From contig JABWCP010000022.1 of NCBI GenBank assembly GCA_013360215.1, positions 1 through 61,942 on the forward strand: a DNA stretch of 61,942 nucleotides. The letters are read 5' to 3'. Positions 42,766 to 53,125 of this stretch are shown one piece after another. This DNA is from a bacterium. GTDB taxonomy: Bacteria; CLD3; SB21. The translations under genes and the position numbers were made by a program. The notes beneath the pieces were generated by a model. The model was given only the letters and a program-made list of their open reading frames with translations, was not told the DNA's origin and did no database searches. Position 1 is the first letter of the stretch; every line of letters starts with the position of its first letter.

Positions 42766-44745
42766 CTAATTATTAACTTTGAAAATAAGGTTTGGTAATT
42801 GAAGTCTTGACGATTTGCCGGCAACGCGCCAAAGATCATCAACGGTTTCTTTGGGTTGTAACGTCTTTATTAATCGCAGCGACTGTTCTGCTTTGAGTGT
42901 ACCCTTGCTAATAGCATAGTTCCCTGAAATCGAACCGAAATTATTTTGAAACTGAACATCCTGCATAGTCGATGCCAACTCCCATGTTTGAGGATATTGG
43001 ATCGTTATTTTTTTTATAAATGCTTCATCATTAAAAATTCGAATTGGATTTTTTCTTTCTTTACTGTCACTTTTAAATTTGATGCGCGAAGTCGGTGAAA
43101 AAAGCCCGCCGGTCTGAAAAATCACTTCTTCCGGTGTGACGGTAACAAGATTGTCTATGGTATATCGCAAACGAATGATAAGCGGTTTGCGATGATCCGA
43201 CAGATTTTCGATAGAAGACGAAGTGATCGTAGTGTGCCCGTCACTATAGGTCATCATTTTTTTCAAACTTTGGTCGCGTTCTTCATTATTCATACGCGCC
43301 ATGTTACGACGGACTCCATACGCTTCCGATCCGTGTAAAGTTTTCAGTTCCTCTACTTCGACTGCCCCGTCTTCAGCAATATTTAATTGATACGCTTCTT
43401 CCGTTATGTTATCCGAGCCGACCCCGTCCGGTACCTTATAAAAGCCATCATAACCCTGGTTTGTAATTTTTATAGCTTCTTGTCCTTGGTACAATTCAGG
43501 TATATAGGTAATCGGTAAGAACTCGATATATGGAAAAACGACATATGATTTTTCATTGATCACGGCTAGCACGGCGGGCGTATACATTTCTGAAGCAGAA
43601 AAATATTGTTTATCAAAATAACCATCCTGAGCGCTGTGAATAAGAAGATATTTAGCATCAATCCTGGCTTTCAAAAGCATGGCTTGTGCAAGCCCTGTGA
43701 TCAGATAAGCATTGCCTTTCTTTTTGATCAGTAATTCATCAAAATCACTCGCGCCTTGCCCGACATCCATTTGGGTCTGAAGATACGTGATGATCGAATC
43801 CAGTTTTTGTTCAGACGTTTTACACGACGCAACGACTTTATCCGTAGTGCGCCCCACATTATTTGCCAATAACTTGGAGAAAAACGACGTTCTATCAATC
43901 GCATAATTTTTATAAATATTGGCCACCTCGCTCCAACCGGATGCGCCTTTATAATTAATATTCCCCATATTGAGTTTGGTGATCATAAATGCCGCATAAT
44001 CGGCCAGTTCTTTAAAAAATGGCGAAAACGGTTCGTCATGAACAGCCGCGATATCACGCGCTGCATACATCAAAACCCGTTTTCGATTTTTGGCGTCCAA
44101 TTGTGTGGTGTATTTGAGTTTACGCGTATCGCTTATATTTTTTTGGCGAATCTCCCACCAATCCGGATACGCATAGCGAAAAGTAAGCTTTTCAACAGGC
44201 ATACTGTACTGCAATGCAACATTGTGTTGCAGCGGCGGATTGTTCAAAAGGTTAACATATTCTATTTCATACCCTTCTTCTACGATGGTACCTTTGACCA
44301 CGTCGGGATAAACAAACCGGTAGGTCTGTGAATGGTCCGAATTTTTTTCCGATTTGAGGTGCAGCATGTTAAAACGCGTGATTTTTCCGTCGGGTGAAAT
44401 CGTACGCATGAATGCGTTTTTCAATACTTGATTGGCTTCGACGTGCACCGAAAAAGTGCTCAACCTTTGATTGTCGGGATTGAGAATAACGTAACGGACT
44501 TTACGAATATAGAAAAATGACCATTCGTTGAGTCCCATCATCAAGTCCGATGCATTGTGCTCCATGGATTCGTCGATTTCAAGAAACACACCATCATACT
44601 CCGAATATTTTGAAGCATACGACGGAAGATTGATCGTATCGTTAATACTCAGTTTTAATGAGGTCGGTGCGAGGGCAATGGTCTTATTGGAGATCGAACA
44701 GGATGCCAGGGTTATCGTAAAGACCAGTGTTAGTATTATTCTCAT
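42766..44745 (-). CDS. DUF3857-type lipoprotein with inactive transglutaminase-like domain
   Basis: 659 residues with lipobox LASC (Cys16). Residues ~40-250 resemble the DUF3857 region, and ~280-410 a transglutaminase-like fold. Compared with the neighbouring paralog, the catalytic Cys-His-Asp become Ala345, Ala391 and Phe404, so it is probably a pseudoenzyme. A long beta-rich C-terminal domain follows. It starts within the last four bases of the neighbour (ATGA), so the two are co-translated and may act as a pair. The role of such proteins in FCB bacteria is unknown to me. Confidence 0.82.
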   Translation of the reverse strand: MRIILTLVFTITLASCSISNKTIALAPTSLKLSINDTINLPSYASKYSEYDGVFLEIDESMEHNASDLMMGLNEWSFFYIRKVRYVILNPDNQRLSTFSVHVEANQVLKNAFMRTISPDGKITRFNMLHLKSEKNSDHSQTYRFVYPDVVKGTIVEEGYEIEYVNLLNNPPLQHNVALQYSMPVEKLTFRYAYPDWWEIRQKNISDTRKLKYTTQLDAKNRKRVLMYAARDIAAVHDEPFSPFFKELADYAAFMITKLNMGNINYKGASGWSEVANIYKNYAIDRTSFFSKLLANNVGRTTDKVVASCKTSEQKLDSIITYLQTQMDVGQGASDFDELLIKKKGNAYLITGLAQAMLLKARIDAKYLLIHSAQDGYFDKQYFSASEMYTPAVLAVINEKSYVVFPYIEFLPITYIPELYQGQEAIKITNQGYDGFYKVPDGVGSDNITEEAYQLNIAEDGAVEVEELKTLHGSEAYGVRRNMARMNNEERDQSLKKMMTYSDGHTTITSSSIENLSDHRKPLIIRLRYTIDNLVTVTPEEVIFQTGGLFSPTSRIKFKSDSKERKNPIRIFNDEAFIKKITIQYPQTWELASTMQDVQFQNNFGSISGNYAISKGTLKAEQSLRLIKTLQPKETVDDLWRVAGKSSRLQLPNLIFKVNN

Positions 44746-46595
44746 GGGGTGTTTCCGGTTATAGTAATAAGCGACGTTTTAAGCTTCAGATATTGTTTGC
44801 AAAATTCGAGATACGACAGCCGTTCAACCCCGTCATACCACAGGGATTGCTGGACAAACTCATAGCGTGTTTCTAACATTCCGCGCGACGCATCCAATGA
44901 AGTTTGATTACTAAACCAAGCAACCTCTTTGTCGCCGAGCGCGATATCTTTATAATTCACCTTTGCATCGCCTATTTTCAATCGCAGTATCATACCGAGC
45001 AATTCAGGGTTTTTCATGTACACCGGCCACGTGTCTTTTATTCGTTCACCTGTTTGGGATGAAACGGATTGAAACGGAGCTTGCGGGATATATTTGCGCG
45101 TTGCAGTTTGAATAATAAATTCCGACAAATCCGCTTTAGCACTAAATGTCATTGTCGAGTCTGACTCGCTTTCAAAATGGAATTGATCCATGCTTATTTT
45201 ACTGAAATTGGAGTTGATCATCCGGGATAAATAATTTTCAAGCGCCTGTCCGGAGAGTTCATGCCGTGCATGACGGGCCGACGATAAATATTCATTACGG
45301 AGCTTGATACTGGCTTTCGCTGCGCGCAAACTGTCCATTTCTCCGTTTACTTCCACTTCGATGGATAATTTTCGCGGCAAAGGCGGCTCGTCGGTATAAA
45401 CCGGATTCGCCTCGTTGAGAATCAATACTCGTCCGTTGAAATCCGTCGGAGGAAGATTGCCAAATTCACAATATTTAGCCGTAGGATCAAAATAAAAACG
45501 TTTCCCGTCGGCTTCATAGACATTGATCACATGATTAAAAAACGAAGTATGGACGCCGTCAAAACGAAGTCTGGGTGTGGTCGAAACGAGCGCCATACGA
45601 ACAGGTATACCTGCAGAACGCGCCAAAAGCATCAGCAACAATGCCCGGTCTTTACAATCACCGTAGTTTAATTCGAGTACTTTTTTGGAGCGATGCGGTA
45701 TGATCGCATGAAAGGAATCCGCCACAGCGATGTATCGAATACGATTTTTGACGTGATTATGGATTGCTCTGAGTTTATCCATAGGCTCCTCTAATCCTCG
45801 CGTGATAGCCTGCGCCAGAGAGTCATGGCGATCATCAATCAAACCGTTTTGAGCGAGCTTTCCGTTGTACCACGATGTAAATGAGGCCGGTGTGTAGGGA
45901 TTGATCGGTTCGCGTTTTGCATTTTGCAGTTTGGTCAAAATTACGGCACGAATGCGTTCAAACGGGTTATGAGCCAAGGGTGTACGGTAGTTGATATTTC
46001 TAAACGTCAATGTTGTTTTTTCACTCTGACGATCGATACGGCAGTCCAGTGTATCTGTCGTATAGCGTATTTCAAAATCAACATACGTATCGCGCGGATG
46101 GTCAATCTTTATTTGTAGATATTCCACATAATCCACATTAGGCACCTCGATCAAAGGCATGTATGCCGCTTCAGTGAAAGTTTCCTGATATGAATATTGT
46201 ATGGAATCTTTGACCTTTAACGGTTTATCAAATGTTATACTGTGGATTTTGTAATTGCCGATAAACACGTCTTCCGGTTTTGCATAATAAAAACCAATTT
46301 GCGGGGCACCAAAACCTTCTTTTTTAATATACGAACCGTTCAGCTTGTTTACTTTGGCTGAAAATTCCTCGGTTACGTAAAACGTGTTGTTCTTCAACGC
46401 GCGTTCGGACAAATACCGAATTTTAGTTTTGATTTCAGATTTTAATTGATAGTTCCCCTTGTCATTTTTACTTAGCGCATAATGCATCGTACGTGAAAAC
46501 GCCATAGTATGCGAGTTGTCTTCATACTGTGCCGTCAATGGGAAAGTACAGACTACGATAATGATGAAAATCAACTTGATAATAGAAGCTAACAT
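44742..46595 (-). CDS. DUF3857 / transglutaminase-like exported protein with intact triad
   Basis: 617 residues with an N-terminal signal peptide (cleavage near LTAQY). A DUF3857-like region covers ~35-230, followed by a transglutaminase core with Cys314 (NYGDCKDRALL), His355 (FFNHVINVY) and Asp370 (FYFDPTA), and a DUF3858-like C-terminal part. The triad is in the cysteine-protease/transglutaminase order, so a peptidase or crosslinking activity in the periplasm is plausible. It overlaps the downstream pseudoenzyme gene by 4 bases. Confidence 0.87.
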   Translation of the reverse strand: MLASIIKLIFIIIVVCTFPLTAQYEDNSHTMAFSRTMHYALSKNDKGNYQLKSEIKTKIRYLSERALKNNTFYVTEEFSAKVNKLNGSYIKKEGFGAPQIGFYYAKPEDVFIGNYKIHSITFDKPLKVKDSIQYSYQETFTEAAYMPLIEVPNVDYVEYLQIKIDHPRDTYVDFEIRYTTDTLDCRIDRQSEKTTLTFRNINYRTPLAHNPFERIRAVILTKLQNAKREPINPYTPASFTSWYNGKLAQNGLIDDRHDSLAQAITRGLEEPMDKLRAIHNHVKNRIRYIAVADSFHAIIPHRSKKVLELNYGDCKDRALLLMLLARSAGIPVRMALVSTTPRLRFDGVHTSFFNHVINVYEADGKRFYFDPTAKYCEFGNLPPTDFNGRVLILNEANPVYTDEPPLPRKLSIEVEVNGEMDSLRAAKASIKLRNEYLSSARHARHELSGQALENYLSRMINSNFSKISMDQFHFESESDSTMTFSAKADLSEFIIQTATRKYIPQAPFQSVSSQTGERIKDTWPVYMKNPELLGMILRLKIGDAKVNYKDIALGDKEVAWFSNQTSLDASRGMLETRYEFVQQSLWYDGVERLSYLEFCKQYLKLKTSLITITGNTP

Positions 46596-46926
46596 CCTAG
46601 CATATTCCCTTTTTTTAAACCCATTTAAACGGGATAACGTTAAAACAGCATCGCGCCAAATTCAATAAAAATCAAATCTAGATACAATGCCCAACCAGTA
46701 AAAAAAGTTTGCACTTATGCGCATAAATTCTTTACATTACAGATGTTAACTCTTCATTGGATTATTATGGTAACCGGCATTAATTATACGAATGCCACGT
46801 GTTTCATCGGGATAGGATCTGACCTGTCTGCAATTAATTTGGTGTAAAGTCATCTGCACCAATGTCTTTTAATTAAAATCAACTTTGACTGTTTTATTGA
46901 ATGCGGTTCTAAATTTAGGAGGAATT
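46596..46926. other. 331-base divergent intergenic region
   Basis: Lies between the minus-strand transglutaminase-like gene and the plus-strand beta-barrel gene and should hold both promoters. A CCCATTTAAACGGG near-palindrome is at 46620-46634 and GGTG-N12-CACC at 46841-46860. No confident promoter or RNA was found. Confidence 0.5.
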
Positions 46927-49632
46927 ATGCAGTTGATCCCCAATTCGAGTCGGCGAGGCCTTATGGCTACGCTGTTTTTTTTCGCAAGTTTTGTGCTTCA
47001 AAGCAATGCATTTGCCGGCGGTGAGATTCTCCATACACCGCTAACGAGTCTTCCCGAAGGTCAACCGGTATATTTTGAAACTGCCTTTACTGTGCCGGTA
47101 GAACACGCTTACTTAAACTATCGTCGTCCGGGTCAAGCTAATTTTACCAACTTTGAAATGAGCCAAAAAGTCAATGGTAGTTTCGGCGCGTATATTCGTG
47201 AGCTCAACGGATTAAAAAACGGCGACCAAATCGAGTATTACATTTCCGCCGAAACACGCTCGGGTCAGACAATTACTTTGCCCGCTGAAAATCCGATGTA
47301 TATGCCGTTTCAAATGATCATCAGCAAACGTTCTGTGTTTCAAGAAACCGGTATTGAAGTGGTTGTTTTATCACCGGAACCCGATGAAAAGATCAATAAA
47401 AAAGACGTTGTTATAGCTATTTCTTTATTTTCAGACAATGCTATTGATGTAAAAAATCTTCGCCTCAAACTAGACGGTGACGACATTACGGCTAAAGCCG
47501 ATGTGACGCCGGAACTGATTACCTACTCCCCCAAAGACCTTGGTGTGGGTCAACACGTAGCGCGTTTGATGTATATTTCAGGTGAGAGCGAAACACAAAT
47601 ATTAACCGAATTTACATTTGAAGTGGTACTAAGCGGCGGTGAAGACATTTTAGCTTCCAAAGGTTTCCGTGCCTCTTCAGATTTGACCTCGGGGGGATCC
47701 GAAACCGCTTTTGAAGACGGAACTTTCCGTTTATCCGGACGTGCGGAACATCGTGCACAGCAGAATCTTGGCGAAACCACCGTATTTGATCGCGTGGGTG
47801 GCGATATTTCGTATGAAAAGAAGTGGTTCCAGGTAGGCGCGACGTTCGATTGGGACTCTGAAGACGATCCTAAGAAAAATCAACCCATTTCACGTTATTT
47901 GGTGACGGCCAATGTTGATAATCTAGTGATTTTAAACTACGGCGATACCTACCCCACTTTCAGCCCTGTTACGCTCAATGGAACGCGTGTACGCGGTTTT
48001 AGCGGGGGCGTTTATCTTGGCGTGTTCAATTTTGAGTACGTCACCGGTGAAGTTAACCGTAAAGTATTGAGTGATCAAAATAAAAAGAACAAAAGCAAAA
48101 TAGATTCTATTTTCCACAATACGGACACTTCTGTTACATCATACGCCGATGCTTATCAGGCTTATTTTGAAAGCAACCCCAATGGTTATTTTTCAGGCGA
48201 TTTCAAACGTAATATGACCGCCGGACGCTTCTCTGTAGGCCCCCAGTCATTCCAATTCGGAGTAAGTTTTGTAAAAACCAAAGATCAAGTTAGCTCACTC
48301 CTCATGAATCCTATAACGGCTGTGGGCTATAACGGCTTGACCCCGCAAGAAAATTTGGTTGCCGGTGCTGATTTTCGAGCAAGCATGTTCAATAAGCGTT
48401 TGAACTTTGATGCATCGGTCGCCAGCGCTATCAGTAACACCGATATTACATCCGGTTCAATTTCTCATGCCGATCTAGACTCAGCAGATATTGACCTGAC
48501 TAAAAGTCAATACGATTTAGTAAAGAAGTTTATTACGCTAAACGCTAATCTCGATCCACTAATAACTGAATTCGATAAAAACTTACTCGCATATACTGTT
48601 GGTAGTTCAATATCTGCATATAATAACAATCTGAGTGTGCGTTATCGTTTTAACGGTGCGTTTTTCCAATCGTACGGGGCATCTGTAGCTAGAGATCAAG
48701 AGTCGTTTGAGATCGTCGACCGCATGCGGTTTTGGCAAAACCGCATATTCCTTACAATCAACTATGCGACGATGAAGAATAATCTTGCCAAAACAGCGGC
48801 CAATACGCCTAAAACCAATACGCTTGGATTTAACATGTCATTTTTCTTACCTAATAAATTACCATCGGTAACATTGGGTTATCAAACTATGAGTCGTAAG
48901 AATGGTTTTGATTACGATGGATCAGCAATAAGAGAAAACACAACACAAAAATATCGTGATCAAATACGCGCCGGTGCGCGTCCTGAAGACAATACAACCA
49001 ATACATTCAGTTTTAACACGACGTACGGTTTTACGTTTAATGAACTGCGTAACTCGGCGTCGTTTAGTTTATCCAACAGCACGCGTAAAGATAACAGTAA
49101 AGATATCAATACGGCATATTCGTTCGACTCAGACACTGCCGTTACCTCTGTTATAGCCAATGAAACCATTACAGACTATCATAAAGCCGCCTCCGGATCC
49201 AAGATAAATACCATCGGCTTGAGTCTTTCGACGGACTGGAAGTTTCCATTACGTACTTCGATCGGATTTAACAATTCGAACAGCGAAACAAAATCCGTCA
49301 TTAAAACATCTGACAATAAACGGGATTCTATGACAGTCACAAATAAAACCAGTTCATTCAGTCTTAACGTCAATGCCGACTACCTCGTATTTCAAAATGA
49401 TGACGTACGTATTAATTCGACAGCCGGATACAATTTAGCAGCTGTAACCTTGCCCAACGTTCCCGATATAACTCTTAACACGATTTCTTTGGGTTCACGA
49501 ATCAATTTCTTTGAAAAAAACAATGTGACGCTGACTTACAGCATCACCTCCGGACTCAAAATTCCTACGGCTTCTGGTTCCAAATCGGTAACCAACAGCC
49601 TATTCTTAGCACGATACGAATACATTTTCTAA
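46927..49632 (+). CDS. Large exported protein with N-terminal Ig-like domains and probable outer-membrane barrel
   Basis: 901 residues from ATG 46927, preceded by GGAGGAATT; an upstream in-frame TTG at 46885 lacks such a site. Signal peptide (cleavage near SNAFAGG). Residues ~25-245 form two fibronectin/Ig-like modules, the first with DQIEYYISAETRSG. The remaining ~650 residues consist of alternating amphipathic strands with short charged turns and end in RYEYIF, consistent with a large BAM-folded beta-barrel. It has no TonB plug seen by eye. Possibly a transporter or gliding/secretion-associated barrel; function unknown. A strong terminator follows. Confidence 0.8.
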   Translation: MQLIPNSSRRGLMATLFFFASFVLQSNAFAGGEILHTPLTSLPEGQPVYFETAFTVPVEHAYLNYRRPGQANFTNFEMSQKVNGSFGAYIRELNGLKNGDQIEYYISAETRSGQTITLPAENPMYMPFQMIISKRSVFQETGIEVVVLSPEPDEKINKKDVVIAISLFSDNAIDVKNLRLKLDGDDITAKADVTPELITYSPKDLGVGQHVARLMYISGESETQILTEFTFEVVLSGGEDILASKGFRASSDLTSGGSETAFEDGTFRLSGRAEHRAQQNLGETTVFDRVGGDISYEKKWFQVGATFDWDSEDDPKKNQPISRYLVTANVDNLVILNYGDTYPTFSPVTLNGTRVRGFSGGVYLGVFNFEYVTGEVNRKVLSDQNKKNKSKIDSIFHNTDTSVTSYADAYQAYFESNPNGYFSGDFKRNMTAGRFSVGPQSFQFGVSFVKTKDQVSSLLMNPITAVGYNGLTPQENLVAGADFRASMFNKRLNFDASVASAISNTDITSGSISHADLDSADIDLTKSQYDLVKKFITLNANLDPLITEFDKNLLAYTVGSSISAYNNNLSVRYRFNGAFFQSYGASVARDQESFEIVDRMRFWQNRIFLTINYATMKNNLAKTAANTPKTNTLGFNMSFFLPNKLPSVTLGYQTMSRKNGFDYDGSAIRENTTQKYRDQIRAGARPEDNTTNTFSFNTTYGFTFNELRNSASFSLSNSTRKDNSKDINTAYSFDSDTAVTSVIANETITDYHKAASGSKINTIGLSLSTDWKFPLRTSIGFNNSNSETKSVIKTSDNKRDSMTVTNKTSSFSLNVNADYLVFQNDDVRINSTAGYNLAAVTLPNVPDITLNTISLGSRINFFEKNNVTLTYSITSGLKIPTASGSKSVTNSLFLARYEYIF

Positions 49633-49647
49633 TTCGATCTTATCCGC

Positions 49648-49686
49648 GAGAGCCTGATTTGATTATAAATCAGGCTCTCTTTTTAT
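49648..49686 (+). terminator. Terminator after the beta-barrel gene
   Basis: Perfect 13-bp stem GAGAGCCTGATTT/AAATCAGGCTCTC followed by TTTTT, 16 bases after the stop. Confidence 0.93.
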
Positions 49687-49715
49687 CCACTCTACTATCT
49701 TTATGACGAGGCATT

Positions 49716-52112
49716 ATGGCAAAAGGTGATTTTTTCAAAAACCTCCGAGCCAATACCGGTGCATTGATTTGTTTGATCATCAGTTTATTGGTATTTATTC
49801 CGGGCTTGGTTTTAAAAGTACTCCCCGATTTGAGCGATAATCTTATCGCATTTTACCTGTTAAATATCGGGCTCACTTTTGCCTCATTGCTTGCTTCCGT
49901 TATCGGTATATATCTTGCCGGTTTTCAAAATAAGACATTATCCGGTATTTTTATAACTCTACTAGCTGTTTGGCTTGGTAGTTTTCTCGTCAATGTCAAA
50001 GCCATCGAAAGTGTTGAACTAAAAACCTTGGATCAGAGATTTAGTTTTCGATACCAATACGTTGACCTAGAAAAAAGATTAACCCCTGAAGAATCTCCCA
50101 TCATCATCGTTGATGTGAGCGATCAAGCCGGTGAAGAAGTTCGTGATCGCTATCCTTGGCCGCGTACGTATTACGCCCATTTTATCCGTAATATGAAACG
50201 CGCCGGCGCTAAAGTGGTCGGAATAGATATTGTGTTTGATGCCCCGGATTATAATGGTCCCGAAAAGGATGATGATCTCGCGGCGGCTATCAAAGAATGC
50301 GGCAACGTCGTATTGGCCGGTAAAGTCATTAAAGGCGATGTAGCTTCCGGCGGCGGAAGTATCGGCACAACAGCCAAGCCGCTTCCTAAATTTCTGGATG
50401 AAGGAATCGGAAAATGGGGTTTTGTCGGTGTAACCAATGATATTGACGGTTTTTGGCGGCAATATCTGGTTGAAGAAAAAACGGGTGATGATGAACACGA
50501 GCAGGTTTTTCACTCGTTTGGCGTCGAAGTTTTACGCAAATATTATGATATCCCTGATTCTGCAAAATTCATCAACAATGAACAATTTTTTCAATTCGGC
50601 GACAAAGTTATACGCAAGTATAAACCCTACTCTTTTTTGATCAACTTCGCCGGTCCTAAAGCTACATTCCCCTATAAATCGTTCGAACTTACGGTGGATG
50701 ATGCCGCATTTGATCTCAAAGAAGGGCGCGATCTGGATTCGTTTGATGATGAAGGCGATCCCGATCTAGGGATCCCCCCCGGCCTGCTTAAATCCGGTTT
50801 CTTTAAGGACAAAATCGTTCTTCTCGGTGCGACGATGGAAGAGTTGCACGACGTGTTTTCCGTACCGATCAGTGAAGTGCGCACTTCCGATGGAAAAAAA
50901 CTAGAAACCCTGATGCCCGGAGTTGAAATCCACGCCAACGCAATTTATACCATTATCAAAGATAACTATGTTACCATACAGGCGGATTGGATTCGTGTTT
51001 TAATTGTAACGTTGAGCGCATTTGTTGTGTTTCTCTTGGTCAGTCGCCTTAATAAACCGTTACTGGCATTGCCGATTTTGTTACTGATCATTGCATCGGT
51101 TATCGCCTTAGCATTCTATTTATTTGCAAAACATAACATTCACATGCAACTCGTGACGCCGGTATTGGCGATCATGTTTACCTATGTCGGTAATGTGATC
51201 TTTCAATATCTCGGCGAGCGTAAAGAAAAAGCACAGATTCGTAATGCATTCGGTCGTTACTTGCCTGAAAAAGTAGTTGCGCAGCTTGTCGAGAATCCCG
51301 GTTTGCTCAAGCTCGGCGGTGAAGAACGTGTTCTTTCCATTCTATTCTCCGACGTGGCGGGTTTTACCACGATTTCCGAAAAATTGACACCGGTCGAGTT
51401 GGTACACTTGCTTAATGAATACCTGACGGCAATGACCAATATTATTTCCAAATACGACGGCATCATTGATAAATATGAAGGCGATGCGATCATGGCGGAG
51501 TTTGGCGCACCTTTGCAAGACGATGAACACGCCGCCAAAGCATGTTATGCGGCGTTAGAAATGCAGGAGAAACTCGTCGAAATGCGCGTCAAATGGAAAC
51601 GTGAAGGCCGCCCTGAACTTAAAGCGCGTGCCGGCATCAATTCCGGTAACGTCGTACTCGGTAACATGGGTTCCGAATCCGTTTTCGATTATACCGTTAT
51701 GGGTGATAATGTGAACCTCGCTTCCCGTCTCGAAGGCGCCAATAAAGAGTACGGCACATATATTATGATCAGCGAAATGACGCGCGAATTTGTCAAAGAA
51801 CAAGTCATCACCCGCGAACTTGATATTCTACGCGTCAAAGGTAAAGCCAAAGGCGTGAAAGTATTTGAGGTTATCGCCCGCACCTCAACGGGTATTACGG
51901 CGAATATGAAAAAAACTATCGAAAACTATAATAAAGGCCTCGAATTATATCGTCAACAGCGTTGGGACGAAGCTATGGTGCTTTTCAAAACGGCACTCAC
52001 TACCAATCCGGACGACGGTCCTTCGCAGACCTATATCGAACGCTGTGAAGAGTTCAAACTCAATCCGCCGCCGGAAAATTGGGACGGTATTTTTGAAATG
52101 AAGACGAAATAA
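49716..52112 (+). CDS. CHASE2-domain adenylate cyclase with TPR-like tail
   Basis: 798 residues. An N-terminal group of about three membrane helices (~15-95), then a CHASE2 extracytoplasmic sensor (~100-400), three more helices (~420-500) and a class III cyclase domain (~525-695). Both metal aspartates are present (FSDVAGFT near 545 and YEGDAIMAEFG near 590). DKYEGD and FDYTVMGD carry the Lys and Asp typical of ATP selectivity, so cAMP is the likely product. A short TPR-like C-terminus (GLELYRQQRWDEAMVLFKTA) follows. Most CHASE2 proteins have one helix before the sensor, so the extra N-terminal helices are unusual. Confidence 0.9.
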   Translation: MAKGDFFKNLRANTGALICLIISLLVFIPGLVLKVLPDLSDNLIAFYLLNIGLTFASLLASVIGIYLAGFQNKTLSGIFITLLAVWLGSFLVNVKAIESVELKTLDQRFSFRYQYVDLEKRLTPEESPIIIVDVSDQAGEEVRDRYPWPRTYYAHFIRNMKRAGAKVVGIDIVFDAPDYNGPEKDDDLAAAIKECGNVVLAGKVIKGDVASGGGSIGTTAKPLPKFLDEGIGKWGFVGVTNDIDGFWRQYLVEEKTGDDEHEQVFHSFGVEVLRKYYDIPDSAKFINNEQFFQFGDKVIRKYKPYSFLINFAGPKATFPYKSFELTVDDAAFDLKEGRDLDSFDDEGDPDLGIPPGLLKSGFFKDKIVLLGATMEELHDVFSVPISEVRTSDGKKLETLMPGVEIHANAIYTIIKDNYVTIQADWIRVLIVTLSAFVVFLLVSRLNKPLLALPILLLIIASVIALAFYLFAKHNIHMQLVTPVLAIMFTYVGNVIFQYLGERKEKAQIRNAFGRYLPEKVVAQLVENPGLLKLGGEERVLSILFSDVAGFTTISEKLTPVELVHLLNEYLTAMTNIISKYDGIIDKYEGDAIMAEFGAPLQDDEHAAKACYAALEMQEKLVEMRVKWKREGRPELKARAGINSGNVVLGNMGSESVFDYTVMGDNVNLASRLEGANKEYGTYIMISEMTREFVKEQVITRELDILRVKGKAKGVKVFEVIARTSTGITANMKKTIENYNKGLELYRQQRWDEAMVLFKTALTTNPDDGPSQTYIERCEEFKLNPPPENWDGIFEMKTK

Positions 52113-52210
52113 TTGACAATAGTTTTTAGATTGATTATTATGGGTCGTCCAAAAGCCCAATCTGAAATTTCTATTTCTAAATTCATATATCGCATTATGA
52201 GGAGTTATCC

Positions 52211-53044
52211 ATGATCGAACGGAGCAATTTTTCAAAGGACAAGTCTATTGATCTTGATCAACCCGAAAGTATCATTGATTGGTTTTGGGTTTTCTGGGGT
52301 TGCGTGATAGGTATTGTTATCATCGGCGCTTTCACATTTATCACATCTACTAAATACAATCCGGACGTTGTAAAAGCCGTACCGATGTTGATCGGCGGGC
52401 TTGCTTTTGCCGTTACCGGCATGATTTTAGGTCATTACTCACCCGGTCATACGGTCAAAGAAGCTGCTGTAGCCGGATTAGTTATTCCCATCATCGGCTT
52501 TGTGCTCTCGGGTATGGGATACGGCCCCACATTTATAGCTGAACTCGGCATATTTGAAAAAATCGGTGTCGCACTGGCCGGCATGTTGATCTGCCAGCTC
52601 GGCGGCTGGGTTGGCGAAGAATTGGAAGGATACGACCATCCCACAAAATGGCTGCAATGGCATTGGATTATCGTTGCCGTTGTGATCGGCTTTATGCTCA
52701 ATAGTTTTGTGATTTTCTTCGTCGGTTTGATTTCTCTTACACCGGTACCTGTTTTTATGGCATTGAGCGTATTTGCAGCCGGAATTGTAGCGGGTTATAA
52801 GTCACCAGGGCATACTGAAAAGGAATGCAGTATTGCAGGCGCTTTAACGATTCTTTTGGATTACTTATTTATCACTTTCGCTTTAGGTATCGAAGCAAAA
52901 GATTTCGGTATCGAATCTGGCACTATGGCTTTCATCCTATTAGTCGCACTTGCTGTTGCAGGCGGGTTAGGCCTTTTGGGCGGATGGATCGGTGAACGTA
53001 TGCAGATTCAAGAAAAAGAAGAAGAAAAAGAACTGAACAACTGA
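52211..53044 (+). CDS. Membrane protein with an internal sequence repeat
   Basis: 277 residues with about seven transmembrane helices and no recognised family. The two halves repeat a motif: HYSPGHTVKEAAVAG ... QLGGWVGEELE (residues ~77-140) and YKSPGHTEKECSIAG ... LLGGWIGERMQ (~198-265). SPGHTxKE before a helix and GGWxGE after one recur at matching spacing, pointing to gene duplication and pseudo-symmetry, as in small transporters or channels. An acidic/basic tail ends the protein. It lies 98 bases after the cyclase gene and before a bidirectional terminator. Confidence 0.75.
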   Translation: MIERSNFSKDKSIDLDQPESIIDWFWVFWGCVIGIVIIGAFTFITSTKYNPDVVKAVPMLIGGLAFAVTGMILGHYSPGHTVKEAAVAGLVIPIIGFVLSGMGYGPTFIAELGIFEKIGVALAGMLICQLGGWVGEELEGYDHPTKWLQWHWIIVAVVIGFMLNSFVIFFVGLISLTPVPVFMALSVFAAGIVAGYKSPGHTEKECSIAGALTILLDYLFITFALGIEAKDFGIESGTMAFILLVALAVAGGLGLLGGWIGERMQIQEKEEEKELNN

Positions 53045-53067
53045 TAGCTAAAATTATAGTTCCAATA

Positions 53068-53098
53068 AAAAAACCGAATGACAACATTCGGTTTTTTT
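53068..53098. terminator. Bidirectional terminator
   Basis: ACCGAATG-ACAA-CATTCGGT flanked by A7 and T7; it ends the plus-strand membrane protein gene and the minus-strand rlmB. Confidence 0.92.
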
Positions 53099-53125
53099 AT
53101 TTTATATACATACTTCTACTCTACA

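Noticed and set aside
46744-46848. 34-codon ORF starting at 46744 in the intergenic region
   Set aside because: No ribosome binding site precedes it and its composition is unremarkable.
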